NCBI RefSeq assembly: GCF_001421765.1
Contig: NZ_LMLA01000001.1
Location: 915,199-979,198, forward strand
Reading direction: 5' to 3'
Length of the DNA stretch: 64,000 nt
From: Sphingomonas sp. Leaf32
GTDB taxonomy: Bacteria; Pseudomonadota; Alphaproteobacteria; Sphingomonadales; Sphingomonadaceae
Below the pieces are notes generated by a model that saw only the letters and a program-made list of their open reading frames with translations, had not been told where the DNA came from and did not search any database. Position 1 is the first letter of the stretch, and each line of letters opens with the position of its first letter. Shown here piece after piece: positions 19,232-27,663 of the stretch. The position numbers and the translations under genes are program-made.

Positions 19232-20163
19232 GTGGGGATGACAAGGTGAACGACCAATCGCACCGGGCCATGCGCGCATCGTTGCTGGAGCGCGCGGCGG
19301 ATCGCTGGCAGCTGGGGCCAAAGCCCGACTTGCCACCGGTCGCCATGCCCGACCTGCCGCCCCCGCCGCCGATCGCCGTGTCGAATGCAAAGGCACCCCC
19401 GCGCAAGATGCCGTCGGCCCGCATCCGTCCGGTCGATCCGGCGCGGATCGATCGCGATATGCTGGCCGAGGCGGGGATGCTGGTGCCCGGCGGTCCGGTG
19501 ACTGCGCTGGCCGAGGAGTTCCGGCTGGTGAAGCGCCAGTTGCTGACCACCGCCGCCGACATCGAAAAGTGCGATCCCGACGCCGCGCGCATGATCCTGG
19601 TGTGTTCGGCGCAGCCGGGCGACGGCAAGACGTTCTGCGCGATCAACCTGGCCTTGTCGCTCGCAGCCGAACGTGACCTGCAGATCCTGCTGGTCGATGC
19701 CGATTTCCCGAAGCCCGACATTCTCGACCGGCTGGGCCTGCCCGCAAGCAAGGGCCTGCTCGACGCGCTGGGTGATCCGGCGATCGATGTCGAGGAACTG
19801 GTGATACCGACCGACGTGCCGCAGCTGTCGGTGCTGCCGGCGGGCAAGCGGACCAATGCCGACACCGAATTGCTGCGCAGCGACCATGCGCAGGACGTGA
19901 TGCAGCGGTTGCTGACCGCCGATCCGGACCGGATCGTCATCTTCGATTCGCCACCCGCGCTGGCTGCGTCGCCGGCAGCGGTGCTGGCGTCGCTGGTCGG
20001 GCAGACGGTGCTGGTGGTGCGCGCGGACCGCAGCAGCGAATCGGACCTGCGCGAAGCGGTGGCGCTGCTGGACGGATGCGACGACATCCAGCTGCTGCTG
20101 AACGCCACGACCTACCGCGCCGAGGGTGCGCGGTTCGGCTATTACGGACAGGAGCAGGAATGA
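19228..20163 (+). CDS. XrtA-associated tyrosine-protein kinase (BY-kinase)
   Basis: 311 residues. Walker A is AQPGDGKTFCAINLA (~128-142), Walker A' is ILLVDADFPKPD (~152), Walker B is IVIFDSPPALA (~237). These are the three motifs of bacterial tyrosine autokinases that pair with Wzz-like proteins. The C-terminus has a small tyrosine group (TTYRAEGARFGYYGQEQE) for autophosphorylation. The N-terminal ~110 residues are proline-rich and probably flexible. GTG start 19228 overlaps the upstream stop; its own stop overlaps the following ATG. Confidence 0.88.
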   Translation: MSGDDKVNDQSHRAMRASLLERAADRWQLGPKPDLPPVAMPDLPPPPPIAVSNAKAPPRKMPSARIRPVDPARIDRDMLAEAGMLVPGGPVTALAEEFRLVKRQLLTTAADIEKCDPDAARMILVCSAQPGDGKTFCAINLALSLAAERDLQILLVDADFPKPDILDRLGLPASKGLLDALGDPAIDVEELVIPTDVPQLSVLPAGKRTNADTELLRSDHAQDVMQRLLTADPDRIVIFDSPPALAASPAAVLASLVGQTVLVVRADRSSESDLREAVALLDGCDDIQLLLNATTYRAEGARFGYYGQEQE

Positions 20164-21767
20164 TGCGCTGGCTGGCCCTGCCGGTAGCGGTCGCGGCGTC
20201 GGCAAGCCCGGCGCTGGCACAGCGGATCGAAATATCGCCCTATGTCGAGGCGGGACAGGTCCTGCTGGCCGACCTGAACGATGGCGATGTCGTGACCTAT
20301 ACCCAGCTGACCGCCGGGGTCGACGCAACGATCACGACCCAGCGGGTGCAGGTACAGGCCAATTACCAGTATCAGCGCCTGATCGACTGGGGCGACGACT
20401 TCGGCAATGGCGAGGTGCATTCGGGTCTGGCGCGCGCAAATGTGCAGATCACGCGCTGGCTGAACCTGGAGGGTGGCGCGATCGCCACGCGGGCGCAGGG
20501 CGACACGCGGGGCGGCGGGTTCGGGCCGCTGGTCAATGCCAGCAACGTCAACACCGCGCAGGTATACGGCCTGTATGCCGGGCCGAGCGTCAATACGCGG
20601 GTGGGACCCTTCGCGGTCAACGGCACCTATCAGTTCGGCTATGTGAAGGCGGAGACGCCGGGCGTCGTCGACCTGGCACCGGGTCAGCGGCGGCTGGACT
20701 ATTATGACGAGGCGACCAGCCATCTGGTGATGGGCAGCGCCGGCACGCGCGCGGGCACGTTGCTGCCGATCGGGTTCACCGTGTCGGGTGCGTGGGTTCG
20801 TGAGGATGCCGGACAGCTCGACCAGCGGTTCGAGGGTGCGTACGGCCGGGTCGATGCGGTGCTGCCGATCACGCCGACCCTCGCGGCGGTCGGTGGCGTC
20901 GGGTACGAAAAGATCGAGGTGACGCAGCGCGATCCGCTGCTCGATGCGCAGAATATCCCGGTGACCGACGGCGCGGGGCGGTTCGTCACCGATCCGGCTT
21001 CGGCGCCGCGTATCGCCTATGACACCGACGGCATCATCTGGGACGCGGGCGTGTTGTGGCGGCCTTCCCCACGCACCGCGCTGGAGGCGCGGCTGGGGCG
21101 GCGGTACGGGTCGATGAGCTATACCGGGTCGCTGCAATGGCAGGTCAGCCCGGCATCGGCGGTGCAGGTCGGCGTCTATGACAGCGTGACGACGTTCGGG
21201 CGGCAACTTACCGGATCGCTGTCGCAGCTGCCGATCAACTATATCGGCGGCGAGGACCCGTTCGGCGCGCGCTATGGCGGGTGCGTGTTCGGCGGCGGCG
21301 TGACGCCGGAGGGCGCGTCGAATGCCGGCGGCTGCCTGACCCCCGTATTTCAGTCGGTCAGCGCCGCGACGTTCCGGGCGCAGGGCATCGACGCGGTCTA
21401 TTCGATCACGCGCGGGCCGACCCGGCTGGGGCTGGGCGCGGGCTATGCCAGCCGGCGCTATTATATTCCGCCGGTGCCGGGAGCGGTCATCTATCGCTCG
21501 CGCGACGAAAGCTATTATGTCCAGGGCTTCGGCCAATGGGCGCTCGACAGCCGGTCGTCGATCAGCGCCGACCTGTATGCGAACTACTTCGCCAGCGGGA
21601 TCGAGGGCGGGCTGGACGCATGGGGCGGCGGCGCGCAGGGCGGCTATTATCGCAGCTTCGGCCGCGCCTATGGCAGCCTGACCGCCGGGGTGTACGGCTA
21701 TGACGTCGAACGCAGCCAGTCGGACCTGATCGCGCAGGCGTTGCTGGCGGTGGGGTTCCGGTTCTAG
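20160..21767 (+). CDS. Outer-membrane beta-barrel protein, PEP-CTERM/XrtA system
   Basis: 535 residues with a signal peptide (MMRWLALPVAVAASASPALA|Q) and then alternating polar/hydrophobic strands ending in an aromatic residue (…LLAVGFRF), typical of an outer-membrane barrel. Position matches the TIGR03016-type 'uncharacterized PEP-CTERM system outer membrane protein' between the kinase and the ATPase. It may be the outer-membrane exit pore. Start ATG 20160 overlaps the kinase stop and has GGAGCAGG ahead of it. Last gene of this sub-operon; a GC hairpin follows. Confidence 0.82.
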   Translation: MMRWLALPVAVAASASPALAQRIEISPYVEAGQVLLADLNDGDVVTYTQLTAGVDATITTQRVQVQANYQYQRLIDWGDDFGNGEVHSGLARANVQITRWLNLEGGAIATRAQGDTRGGGFGPLVNASNVNTAQVYGLYAGPSVNTRVGPFAVNGTYQFGYVKAETPGVVDLAPGQRRLDYYDEATSHLVMGSAGTRAGTLLPIGFTVSGAWVREDAGQLDQRFEGAYGRVDAVLPITPTLAAVGGVGYEKIEVTQRDPLLDAQNIPVTDGAGRFVTDPASAPRIAYDTDGIIWDAGVLWRPSPRTALEARLGRRYGSMSYTGSLQWQVSPASAVQVGVYDSVTTFGRQLTGSLSQLPINYIGGEDPFGARYGGCVFGGGVTPEGASNAGGCLTPVFQSVSAATFRAQGIDAVYSITRGPTRLGLGAGYASRRYYIPPVPGAVIYRSRDESYYVQGFGQWALDSRSSISADLYANYFASGIEGGLDAWGGGAQGGYYRSFGRAYGSLTAGVYGYDVERSQSDLIAQALLAVGFRF

Positions 21768-21779
21768 GGAAAGATAGCG

Positions 21780-21800
21780 CACGCCGCCGAGGGCGGCGTG
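21780..21800 (+). terminator. GC-rich hairpin after the outer-membrane barrel gene
   Basis: CACGCCGCC-GAG-GGCGGCGTG is a perfect 9-bp stem 12 nt past the stop at 21767. There is no T tract, so termination may be partial; a 140-nt gap then leads to the ATPase gene. Confidence 0.45.
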
Positions 21801-21907
21801 GCGTCGTGCAAGCCCTGCCCGGCATGAACGGTTCGCATTACAACCCGTGCTGATATAAACGAACATTCAACCGATTGGCGGGTACAAGCCCTCCATTGGA
21901 GACGATG

Positions 21908-23086
21908 ATGTACGACAACCATTATGGCCTGACCGGTCGCCCGTTCCAGTTGACGCCCGATCCGGCATTCTGGTTCGACACCGCCACGCACCGCAAGGCG
22001 ATGGCGTATCTGGGCTATGGGTTGAGCCAGGGCGAAGGCTTCATCGTCATCACCGGCGATCCGGGCACGGGCAAGACGACGCTGCTCGGCCACCTGATGC
22101 AGACGATCGATCCGGAACGGCTGAACGTCATTCGCATCGTTACGACGCAGATCGAGGCGGACGACCTGTTGCGGCTGGTCGCGGCGGGTCTCGACGTCGA
22201 TCATCACGGCCTGACCAAGGCGCAGTTGCTGGAGGGGATCGAGCGCGGGCTGCACAATGTAGCGCGGTCGGGGCGGCGCACGCTGCTGGTGATCGACGAA
22301 GCGCAGTCGCTGCCGGTGGCGTCGATCGAAGAATTGCGGATGCTGTCCAATTTCCAGGCGGGGGGATATGCGCTGTTGCAGATCTTCCTGCTGGGCCAGC
22401 CCGAGTTCCGCCAGCGGCTGCACGGCTCGGACCGGTTGGAGCAGCTACGCCAGCGGGTGATCGCGATGCACCATCTCGACCCGATGGGCGTCGAGGAGGT
22501 AGGGCCGTATCTGGAACATCGCCTGGGCGTGGTCGGATGGACCGGCAGCCCGAGCTTCAGCATGGATGCGCTGGCCGCGCTGCATCGCTGGTCGGGCGGT
22601 GTGCCGCGCCGGCTGAACCAGCTGGCCGGACGCGTGCTGCTGTATGGCGCGATCGAGGGGATCGAGCAGTTCGGGTCGCTGGATGTTGAGCAGGTGATCG
22701 ATGATCTGGACGGCGACGGCATGGGCACCACGGCGCCCGAACCCTCCCCGCCGGCACGTGTCGAGGCGGCTCCGGTTGCCGAGGCGATGCCGATCGTCGA
22801 TGCCGATCCGTTGCCGATGACCCCGCCGCCGCCGCCTATGCCGCCGCGCCCGATCCATCTGTCAGTGGTCGATGCGCCGAGCTGGACCGCGCCGGTCGTC
22901 GGTGCGCCCGTACCCGCGACGGTCGATACCGCCGATCGGGACGCGCTGGTGGCGCGGATCGCAGCGCTGGAGGAACGGCTGGAAGATCAGGATGCGGCGT
23001 TGCGTCGGGTGCTGACGCTGCTGGTCGACTGGGTGGAGGGCGAGCAACGTCGCCCCGACCTGTCGTCGATCCGCGCTGCCGGCTGA
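21908..23086 (+). CDS. XrtA-associated ATPase (ExeA/GspA-like AAA+)
   Basis: 392 residues. It begins MYDNHYGLTGRPFQLTPDP, the hallmark N-terminus of ExeA-like ATPases. Walker A GDPGTGKTT is at ~50-58, Walker B LLVIDEAQSLP at ~125-135, and sensor/arginine region GVPRRLNQLAGRVLLYG follows. A proline-rich linker (TPPPPPMPPRP) leads to a short coiled coil at the C-terminus. Fits TIGR03015. Start: two adjacent ATGs (21905, 21908); GGAG at 21898-21901 is better spaced for 21908. Probably energises assembly or secretion; the exact role is not known. Confidence 0.88.
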   Translation: MYDNHYGLTGRPFQLTPDPAFWFDTATHRKAMAYLGYGLSQGEGFIVITGDPGTGKTTLLGHLMQTIDPERLNVIRIVTTQIEADDLLRLVAAGLDVDHHGLTKAQLLEGIERGLHNVARSGRRTLLVIDEAQSLPVASIEELRMLSNFQAGGYALLQIFLLGQPEFRQRLHGSDRLEQLRQRVIAMHHLDPMGVEEVGPYLEHRLGVVGWTGSPSFSMDALAALHRWSGGVPRRLNQLAGRVLLYGAIEGIEQFGSLDVEQVIDDLDGDGMGTTAPEPSPPARVEAAPVAEAMPIVDADPLPMTPPPPPMPPRPIHLSVVDAPSWTAPVVGAPVPATVDTADRDALVARIAALEERLEDQDAALRRVLTLLVDWVEGEQRRPDLSSIRAAG

Positions 23087-23093
23087 ACGAACA

Positions 23094-23945
23094 ATGCCCT
23101 TGCCCATGCGCAACGCGATGTCGGTCGATGTCGAGGACTGGTTCCAGGTCGGCGCGTTCGAGACGGTGATCGACCGGGGCGACTGGGATACGCTCGAATG
23201 CCGGGTGGAGGCGAATACCGACGCGGTGCTCGACCTGTTCGCGGCGAGCGGCGTCAAGGCTACGTTCTTTACGCTGGGTTGGGTGGCGCATCGCTTTCCG
23301 GCCCTGATGCGGCGGATCGTGGACGGCGGGCATGAACTGGCGAGCCATGGCTGGGACCACAAGCGCGTCTTTACCTTCACCGCGGAAGCGTTCCGTGCTG
23401 ATCTGGCGCGGGCGAAGGCGGCGCTGGAGGATGCTGGAGGGCAGGCGGTGACCGGATACCGTGCGCCCAGTTTCTCGATCGATCGGCGGACGCCGTGGGC
23501 GCATGAAGTGCTGGCGGAGGAAGGCTATGCCTATTCCTCTTCGGTCGCGCCGGTGGTCCATGACCATTATGGCTGGACCGATGCGCCGCGCGTCCTGCAC
23601 CGGCCGGTGGCGGGGTCGGACCTGATCGAATGGCCGATCACCTTGGCGAAGGTGCTGGGGCGCGAAGTGTCGGCGGGGGGCGGGTTCTTCCGCCTGTTGC
23701 CGAACCGGGTGGTCGAGGATGCGGTGGTGCGCAGCAACGACAAGGACGCGCACCCGGCGATGTTCTATTTCCATCCGTGGGAGATCGATCCCGGCCAGCC
23801 ACGGGTGCGTAATGCACCGCTGAAATCGAAGGTCCGGCATTATTCGCGGCTGGGGGCGATGGCGGGCAAGCTCGAACGGCTGATGGCGAACCACGACTGG
23901 GGCCGGGCCGACCGGATCGTCGCCGAGCGCGCGGCGGCGTTGTGA
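23094..23945 (+). CDS. Polysaccharide deacetylase with DUF3473, XrtA-associated
   Basis: 283-residue NodB-fold enzyme. SVDVEDWFQV supplies the catalytic and metal Asp residues, ELASHGWDHKRV the two His ligands, VTGYRAPSFS the MT3 motif, and the C-terminal AMFYFHPWEIDPGQPRV is the DUF3473 signature. Matches TIGR03006 of XrtA loci. It likely N- or O-deacetylates the growing polysaccharide. Start ATG 23094 is used; ATG 23106 (MRNAMSVDVEDW) is equally plausible because neither has a clear ribosome site. The stop overlaps the next gene's GTG. Confidence 0.88.
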   Translation: MPLPMRNAMSVDVEDWFQVGAFETVIDRGDWDTLECRVEANTDAVLDLFAASGVKATFFTLGWVAHRFPALMRRIVDGGHELASHGWDHKRVFTFTAEAFRADLARAKAALEDAGGQAVTGYRAPSFSIDRRTPWAHEVLAEEGYAYSSSVAPVVHDHYGWTDAPRVLHRPVAGSDLIEWPITLAKVLGREVSAGGGFFRLLPNRVVEDAVVRSNDKDAHPAMFYFHPWEIDPGQPRVRNAPLKSKVRHYSRLGAMAGKLERLMANHDWGRADRIVAERAAAL

Positions 23946-24991
23946 CCGTCATCCGGCGGGCCGATCTGGCCGATGCGGCGGAACGCGCGCGGATCGAAGC
24001 GTTCGTGGCCGCCCACCCGGACGGCACGCCGTTCCACCTGCCCGTCTGGGGCGAGGCCACGGCAGCAGGGTGCAGGCAGAATTTCCGGATGCTGCTGGCC
24101 GAGGCCGGTGGTGAATTGGTGGGCCTCGTCCCGTTGACTCATGTTCGGTCGCCCCTGTTCGGGGCGGCGTTGGTGTCGACCGGGTTTGGGGTGGGCGGCG
24201 GCGTGCTGGCGACCGATCCGGCGGCGGGCGCGGCGCTGGCGGTGGCGGCGGTCGAGGTGGCGCGGGAGCTGCGCTGTCCGACGATCGAGATGCGGGGTGG
24301 CGTTCCGATTGAAGGTAAGGGCTGGACATGGGACGATACCCGCTATGTCGGCTTCGTTCGTCCTCTGGCGGTCGACGACGATGCCGAACTGCTGGCGATT
24401 CCGCGCAAGCAGCGCGCCGACGTGCGCAAGGCGCTGGCCGAGCCGTTCGAGATCGCCATCGGGCGCGACCGGGCGGCGCTGGCCGAACATTTCCGGGTCT
24501 ATGGGACATCGGTGCGCAATCTCGGCACACCGGTCTTTCCGCGTGCGCTGTTCGCCGAGGTGATCGCGCGGTTCGGTGAGGATGCCGATGTGCTGACCGT
24601 GCGCCATGGGGGCCAGGCGGTGGCGAGCGTGCTGTCGGTCTATTGGCGCGGCACGGTCTATCCCTATTGGGGCGGCGGCACGGCGGCGGCGCGGGGGCTG
24701 CGCGCCAATGAGCGGATGTATTTCGAACTGATGCGCCATGCCCGCGCCAAAGGCTGTACCGCGTTCGATTTCGGTCGGTCGAAGGTCGGCACCGGCCCTG
24801 CGGCATACAAGAAGAACTGGGGCTTCGTCGGGGAGCCGCTCGGCTATCCGACCTGGACGGCGGATGGCGCGGCACCGCGCGATGCCAGCCCGCTCAACCC
24901 CAAATACCGGCTGAAGATCGCGGCGTGGCAGAAGCTGCCGGTCGCGGTCGCCAACCGCGTCGGGCCGTTCATCGCGAAGGGGCTGGGGTGA
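23942..24991 (+). CDS. FemAB-like acyltransferase (GNAT fold), XrtA-associated
   Basis: 349-residue protein of the FemAB/PEP-CTERM type (TIGR03019). Recognisable features are GTPFHLPVWGEA near the N-terminus, the IPRKQRADVRKA segment, the long central GNAT core with SVLSVYWRGTVYPYWGGG, and near the end TAFDFGRSKVGTGPAAYKKNWGF, a FemAB hallmark. Family members transfer amino acids or acyl groups from tRNA or CoA; the acceptor here may be the polymer or an anchored protein. GTG 23942 overlaps the upstream stop, and its stop overlaps the next GTG. Confidence 0.85.
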   Translation: MTVIRRADLADAAERARIEAFVAAHPDGTPFHLPVWGEATAAGCRQNFRMLLAEAGGELVGLVPLTHVRSPLFGAALVSTGFGVGGGVLATDPAAGAALAVAAVEVARELRCPTIEMRGGVPIEGKGWTWDDTRYVGFVRPLAVDDDAELLAIPRKQRADVRKALAEPFEIAIGRDRAALAEHFRVYGTSVRNLGTPVFPRALFAEVIARFGEDADVLTVRHGGQAVASVLSVYWRGTVYPYWGGGTAAARGLRANERMYFELMRHARAKGCTAFDFGRSKVGTGPAAYKKNWGFVGEPLGYPTWTADGAAPRDASPLNPKYRLKIAAWQKLPVAVANRVGPFIAKGLG

Positions 24992-26145
24992 GCGACATCC
25001 TGTTCCTCGCCCACCGCGTTTCCTATCCCCCCGACCGTGGCGACAAGGTACGCAGCCACCATGTGATGCGGCACCTGTCGACGCTGGGGCGGGTGCATCT
25101 GGCGACCTTTGCCGACGATCCACGCGACATGGGGCATGAGGGGGCGTTGGGGCAGTGGTGCGCCAGCGTGCAGGTATTGCCCCGGACCAAGGGCAATGCG
25201 CGGGCGGCAGTCGAGGCGCTGGCAAGCGGGCGGACGGTGTCGGAGGCGGCGTTCGACAGTGCGGCCATGCGGGCTACGGTCGCCGAACTGCTGGCCGAGC
25301 GGCGCTATGATGCGGTCTATGTCTATTCGGGGCAGATGGCGCAGTATGTGCCCGCCGACCTGCCGTTCGTAATGGATTTCGTCGACATGGATTCGGCGAA
25401 GTTCGCCGCTTATGCCGAGGATGCGCGCGGGCCGATGCGCTGGGTGATGCGGCGCGAGGCTACGAAGCTCGCCGCGTTCGAGGCGGTGGTCGCGGGCCGG
25501 GCGCGGGCGTCGCTGCTGGTGAGCGAGGCGGAGGCCGATCTGTTTCGGCGGATGTCGGGCGCCGGGCGGGTCCATGCCATCGAAAACGGGATCGACACCG
25601 CCTTTTTCGACCCCGCTGGGGTGGTGCCGGTCGAGCAGGCCGGGCCGCTGATCGTGTTCACCGGACAGATGGATTATCGGCCCAATGTCGAGGCCGTCCG
25701 CTGGTTCGTGAGCGAGGTGCTGCCGCTGATCCCCGACGCGCGCTTCGCGATCGTCGGGCGCAGTCCGACCCCCGCCGTCCGCGCGCTGGAAAGCGAGCGG
25801 GTGATCGTGACCGGCGAGGTCGCCGACGTGCGCGGCTGGATCGCGGCGGCGGCGGTGGTCGTCGCGCCGCTGCTGCTGGCGCGGGGCATCCAGAACAAGG
25901 TGCTGGAAGCGATGGCGATGGCGCGGCCGGTGGTTGCTTCGGTCGCCGCTGCCGAGGGGATCGATCACAACGGGACGATTGGCATTGCCGGCGATGCGGC
26001 GGGGTTTGCCAAGGAAATCCGCGAAGTTCTGGCCGATCCGGCGGCGGCGAGCGCCTTGGGACAGGCGGCCCGCGCGCGGACGATCGAGCGGTACGGATGG
26101 GACGCCCGGCTGGCTCCGCTGGCCGGACTGCTGGGACTGGCATGA
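24988..26145 (+). CDS. Glycosyltransferase, TIGR03087 family (PEP-CTERM/XrtA)
   Basis: 385-residue GT4-like enzyme. The N-terminus DILFLAHRVSYPPDRGDKVRSHH is the family's signature opening. The C-terminal domain shows the donor-binding pattern VFTGQMDYRPNVEAVRWF, AIVGRSPTPAVRAL, VTGEVADVRGWIAAAAVVVAP and a late E..ALGQAAR helix. It adds a sugar to the lipid-linked repeat unit in the cytoplasm. The start GTG 24988 sits in the upstream stop (GTGA); the frame extends further upstream but overlaps coding sequence. Confidence 0.87.
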   Translation: MSDILFLAHRVSYPPDRGDKVRSHHVMRHLSTLGRVHLATFADDPRDMGHEGALGQWCASVQVLPRTKGNARAAVEALASGRTVSEAAFDSAAMRATVAELLAERRYDAVYVYSGQMAQYVPADLPFVMDFVDMDSAKFAAYAEDARGPMRWVMRREATKLAAFEAVVAGRARASLLVSEAEADLFRRMSGAGRVHAIENGIDTAFFDPAGVVPVEQAGPLIVFTGQMDYRPNVEAVRWFVSEVLPLIPDARFAIVGRSPTPAVRALESERVIVTGEVADVRGWIAAAAVVVAPLLLARGIQNKVLEAMAMARPVVASVAAAEGIDHNGTIGIAGDAAGFAKEIREVLADPAAASALGQAARARTIERYGWDARLAPLAGLLGLA

Positions 26146-27662
26146 ACAGCATGGCGCTCGACCGGTTGGGGATGGTGGCGGACCCGGCGTGGCGACGGAC
26201 GCTGGCAGCGCTCGGCGCGATCTGGGCGGCGCTGCTGGCAATCTTTCACCGCGATGCGGCGGGCATGGCCGATATCTGGTGGAACTCGACCACCTATGGC
26301 CATTGCCTGTTCGTGGTGCCGATCATCGGCTGGCTGATGTGGCAACGGCGGCAGGAACTGGCGCAACTCGCACCCGAAGGGTGGTGGCCGGGCATCGCCA
26401 TCGTCGCGGGCGGCGGTGCGGTGTGGCTGGTCGGCGAAGCGGCGGCGGTCGCGCTGTTCCGTCACGTCGGACTGGTCGCGATGTTGCAGGGGGCGGTCGT
26501 CACCCTGCTGGGCGCGCGGGTGGCACGGGGCATTGCCTTTCCGCTGGCGTACATGGTCTTCCTCGTGCCGTTCGGCGATTTCCTCGAACCGTGGCTGCAA
26601 TCGGCGACGGTGTCGTTGACGATGCCGCTCCTCCATCTGCTGGGCGTGCCGGCGGCGGTCGATGGCGTGCTCATCACCATCCCCAACGGCTATTTCGAAG
26701 TGGCGGAGGCGTGTTCGGGATCGAAGTTCGTCATCGCCATGGTCGCCTACGGCGCGCTGGTCGCCAATGTCTGCTACGTCGCATGGCGGCGTCGGGTGGC
26801 GTTCATGGTGCTGGCGCTGGTGGTGCCGGTGATCGCCAATGGCATCCGCGCGGCGGGGACGATCTATGCCGCGCACCTGACCTCGGTCGAGGCGGCGACC
26901 GGGTTCGACCACATCGTCTATGGCTGGGTCTTTTTCGCATTGACCATGGCCGGGGTGCTGGCGATTGGCTGGCGCTGGTTCGACCGCGATCCCGATGCGG
27001 CGTGGTTCAACGTGGCGACGGTGCGGGAGATGCCCATGCGCGCCGCCGACAGCACGCTGGCCGCAGCGGCGGTGCTGGCGGTCGCAGTCGGCTTTGCCGG
27101 ATGGGGCTGGATCGTCGACCGGCGGGCGCAGCCATTGCCGGCGCATATCGAATTGCCGCAGGTGCCGGGGTGGCGGCGTGTGGCGGTCGATGGCGAACCG
27201 TGGGTCCCGAACTTTCCGGGCGCTGACCATTTCCTGATCGGACGCTATGGGGATGCACGGGGGCGCAGCGTCGACATGATCGTCGCGGTCTATGGTTCGC
27301 AGGGCGAGGGGCATGAATTGGTAGGGTTCGGGACAGGCGCGATCCGCGAGAACGACCGCTGGGTACGGATCGCCGATACCGCGCCGATCGCGGGCAGCGC
27401 GTCGCTGCGCATGGCCGCGCCCGGCCCGGTCGAGCGCGAGGTCGCGACCTGGTATCGCATCGGATCGGTGACCACCGGCAGCGCCGACCGCGTGAAGCTG
27501 GAAACGCTGAAGGCCAAGCTGCTGGGCGGGCCGCAGCGTGGGGTCGCGGTGCTGCTGTCGGCGCGCAGGGACGGGCAGGACCCGCGACAGGCGATTGCCG
27601 ATTTCGTGGCGGCGGCGGGGCCGGTCGATGTGATCGCCGACCATGCGGCGGGGATGCGCTGA
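26142..27662 (+). CDS. xrtA: Exosortase A fused to an EpsI domain
   Basis: 506 residues. The N-terminal ~300 form the multi-span exosortase with the conserved catalytic triad: Cys191 (EVAEACSGSKF), Arg236 (ANGIRAAGTIYAAH) and His257 (GFDHIVYGW). After the last span (~270-290) comes a periplasmic EpsI-type domain (QVPGWRRVAVDGEPWVPNFP onward), which in many genomes is a separate gene. Exosortases cleave PEP-CTERM tails and hand the protein to the cell surface or polymer. A plausible substrate is the gene at 50774-51688. ATG 26142 overlaps the upstream stop. Confidence 0.93.
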   Translation: MNSMALDRLGMVADPAWRRTLAALGAIWAALLAIFHRDAAGMADIWWNSTTYGHCLFVVPIIGWLMWQRRQELAQLAPEGWWPGIAIVAGGGAVWLVGEAAAVALFRHVGLVAMLQGAVVTLLGARVARGIAFPLAYMVFLVPFGDFLEPWLQSATVSLTMPLLHLLGVPAAVDGVLITIPNGYFEVAEACSGSKFVIAMVAYGALVANVCYVAWRRRVAFMVLALVVPVIANGIRAAGTIYAAHLTSVEAATGFDHIVYGWVFFALTMAGVLAIGWRWFDRDPDAAWFNVATVREMPMRAADSTLAAAAVLAVAVGFAGWGWIVDRRAQPLPAHIELPQVPGWRRVAVDGEPWVPNFPGADHFLIGRYGDARGRSVDMIVAVYGSQGEGHELVGFGTGAIRENDRWVRIADTAPIAGSASLRMAAPGPVEREVATWYRIGSVTTGSADRVKLETLKAKLLGGPQRGVAVLLSARRDGQDPRQAIADFVAAAGPVDVIADHAAGMR

Positions 27663-27663
27663 G

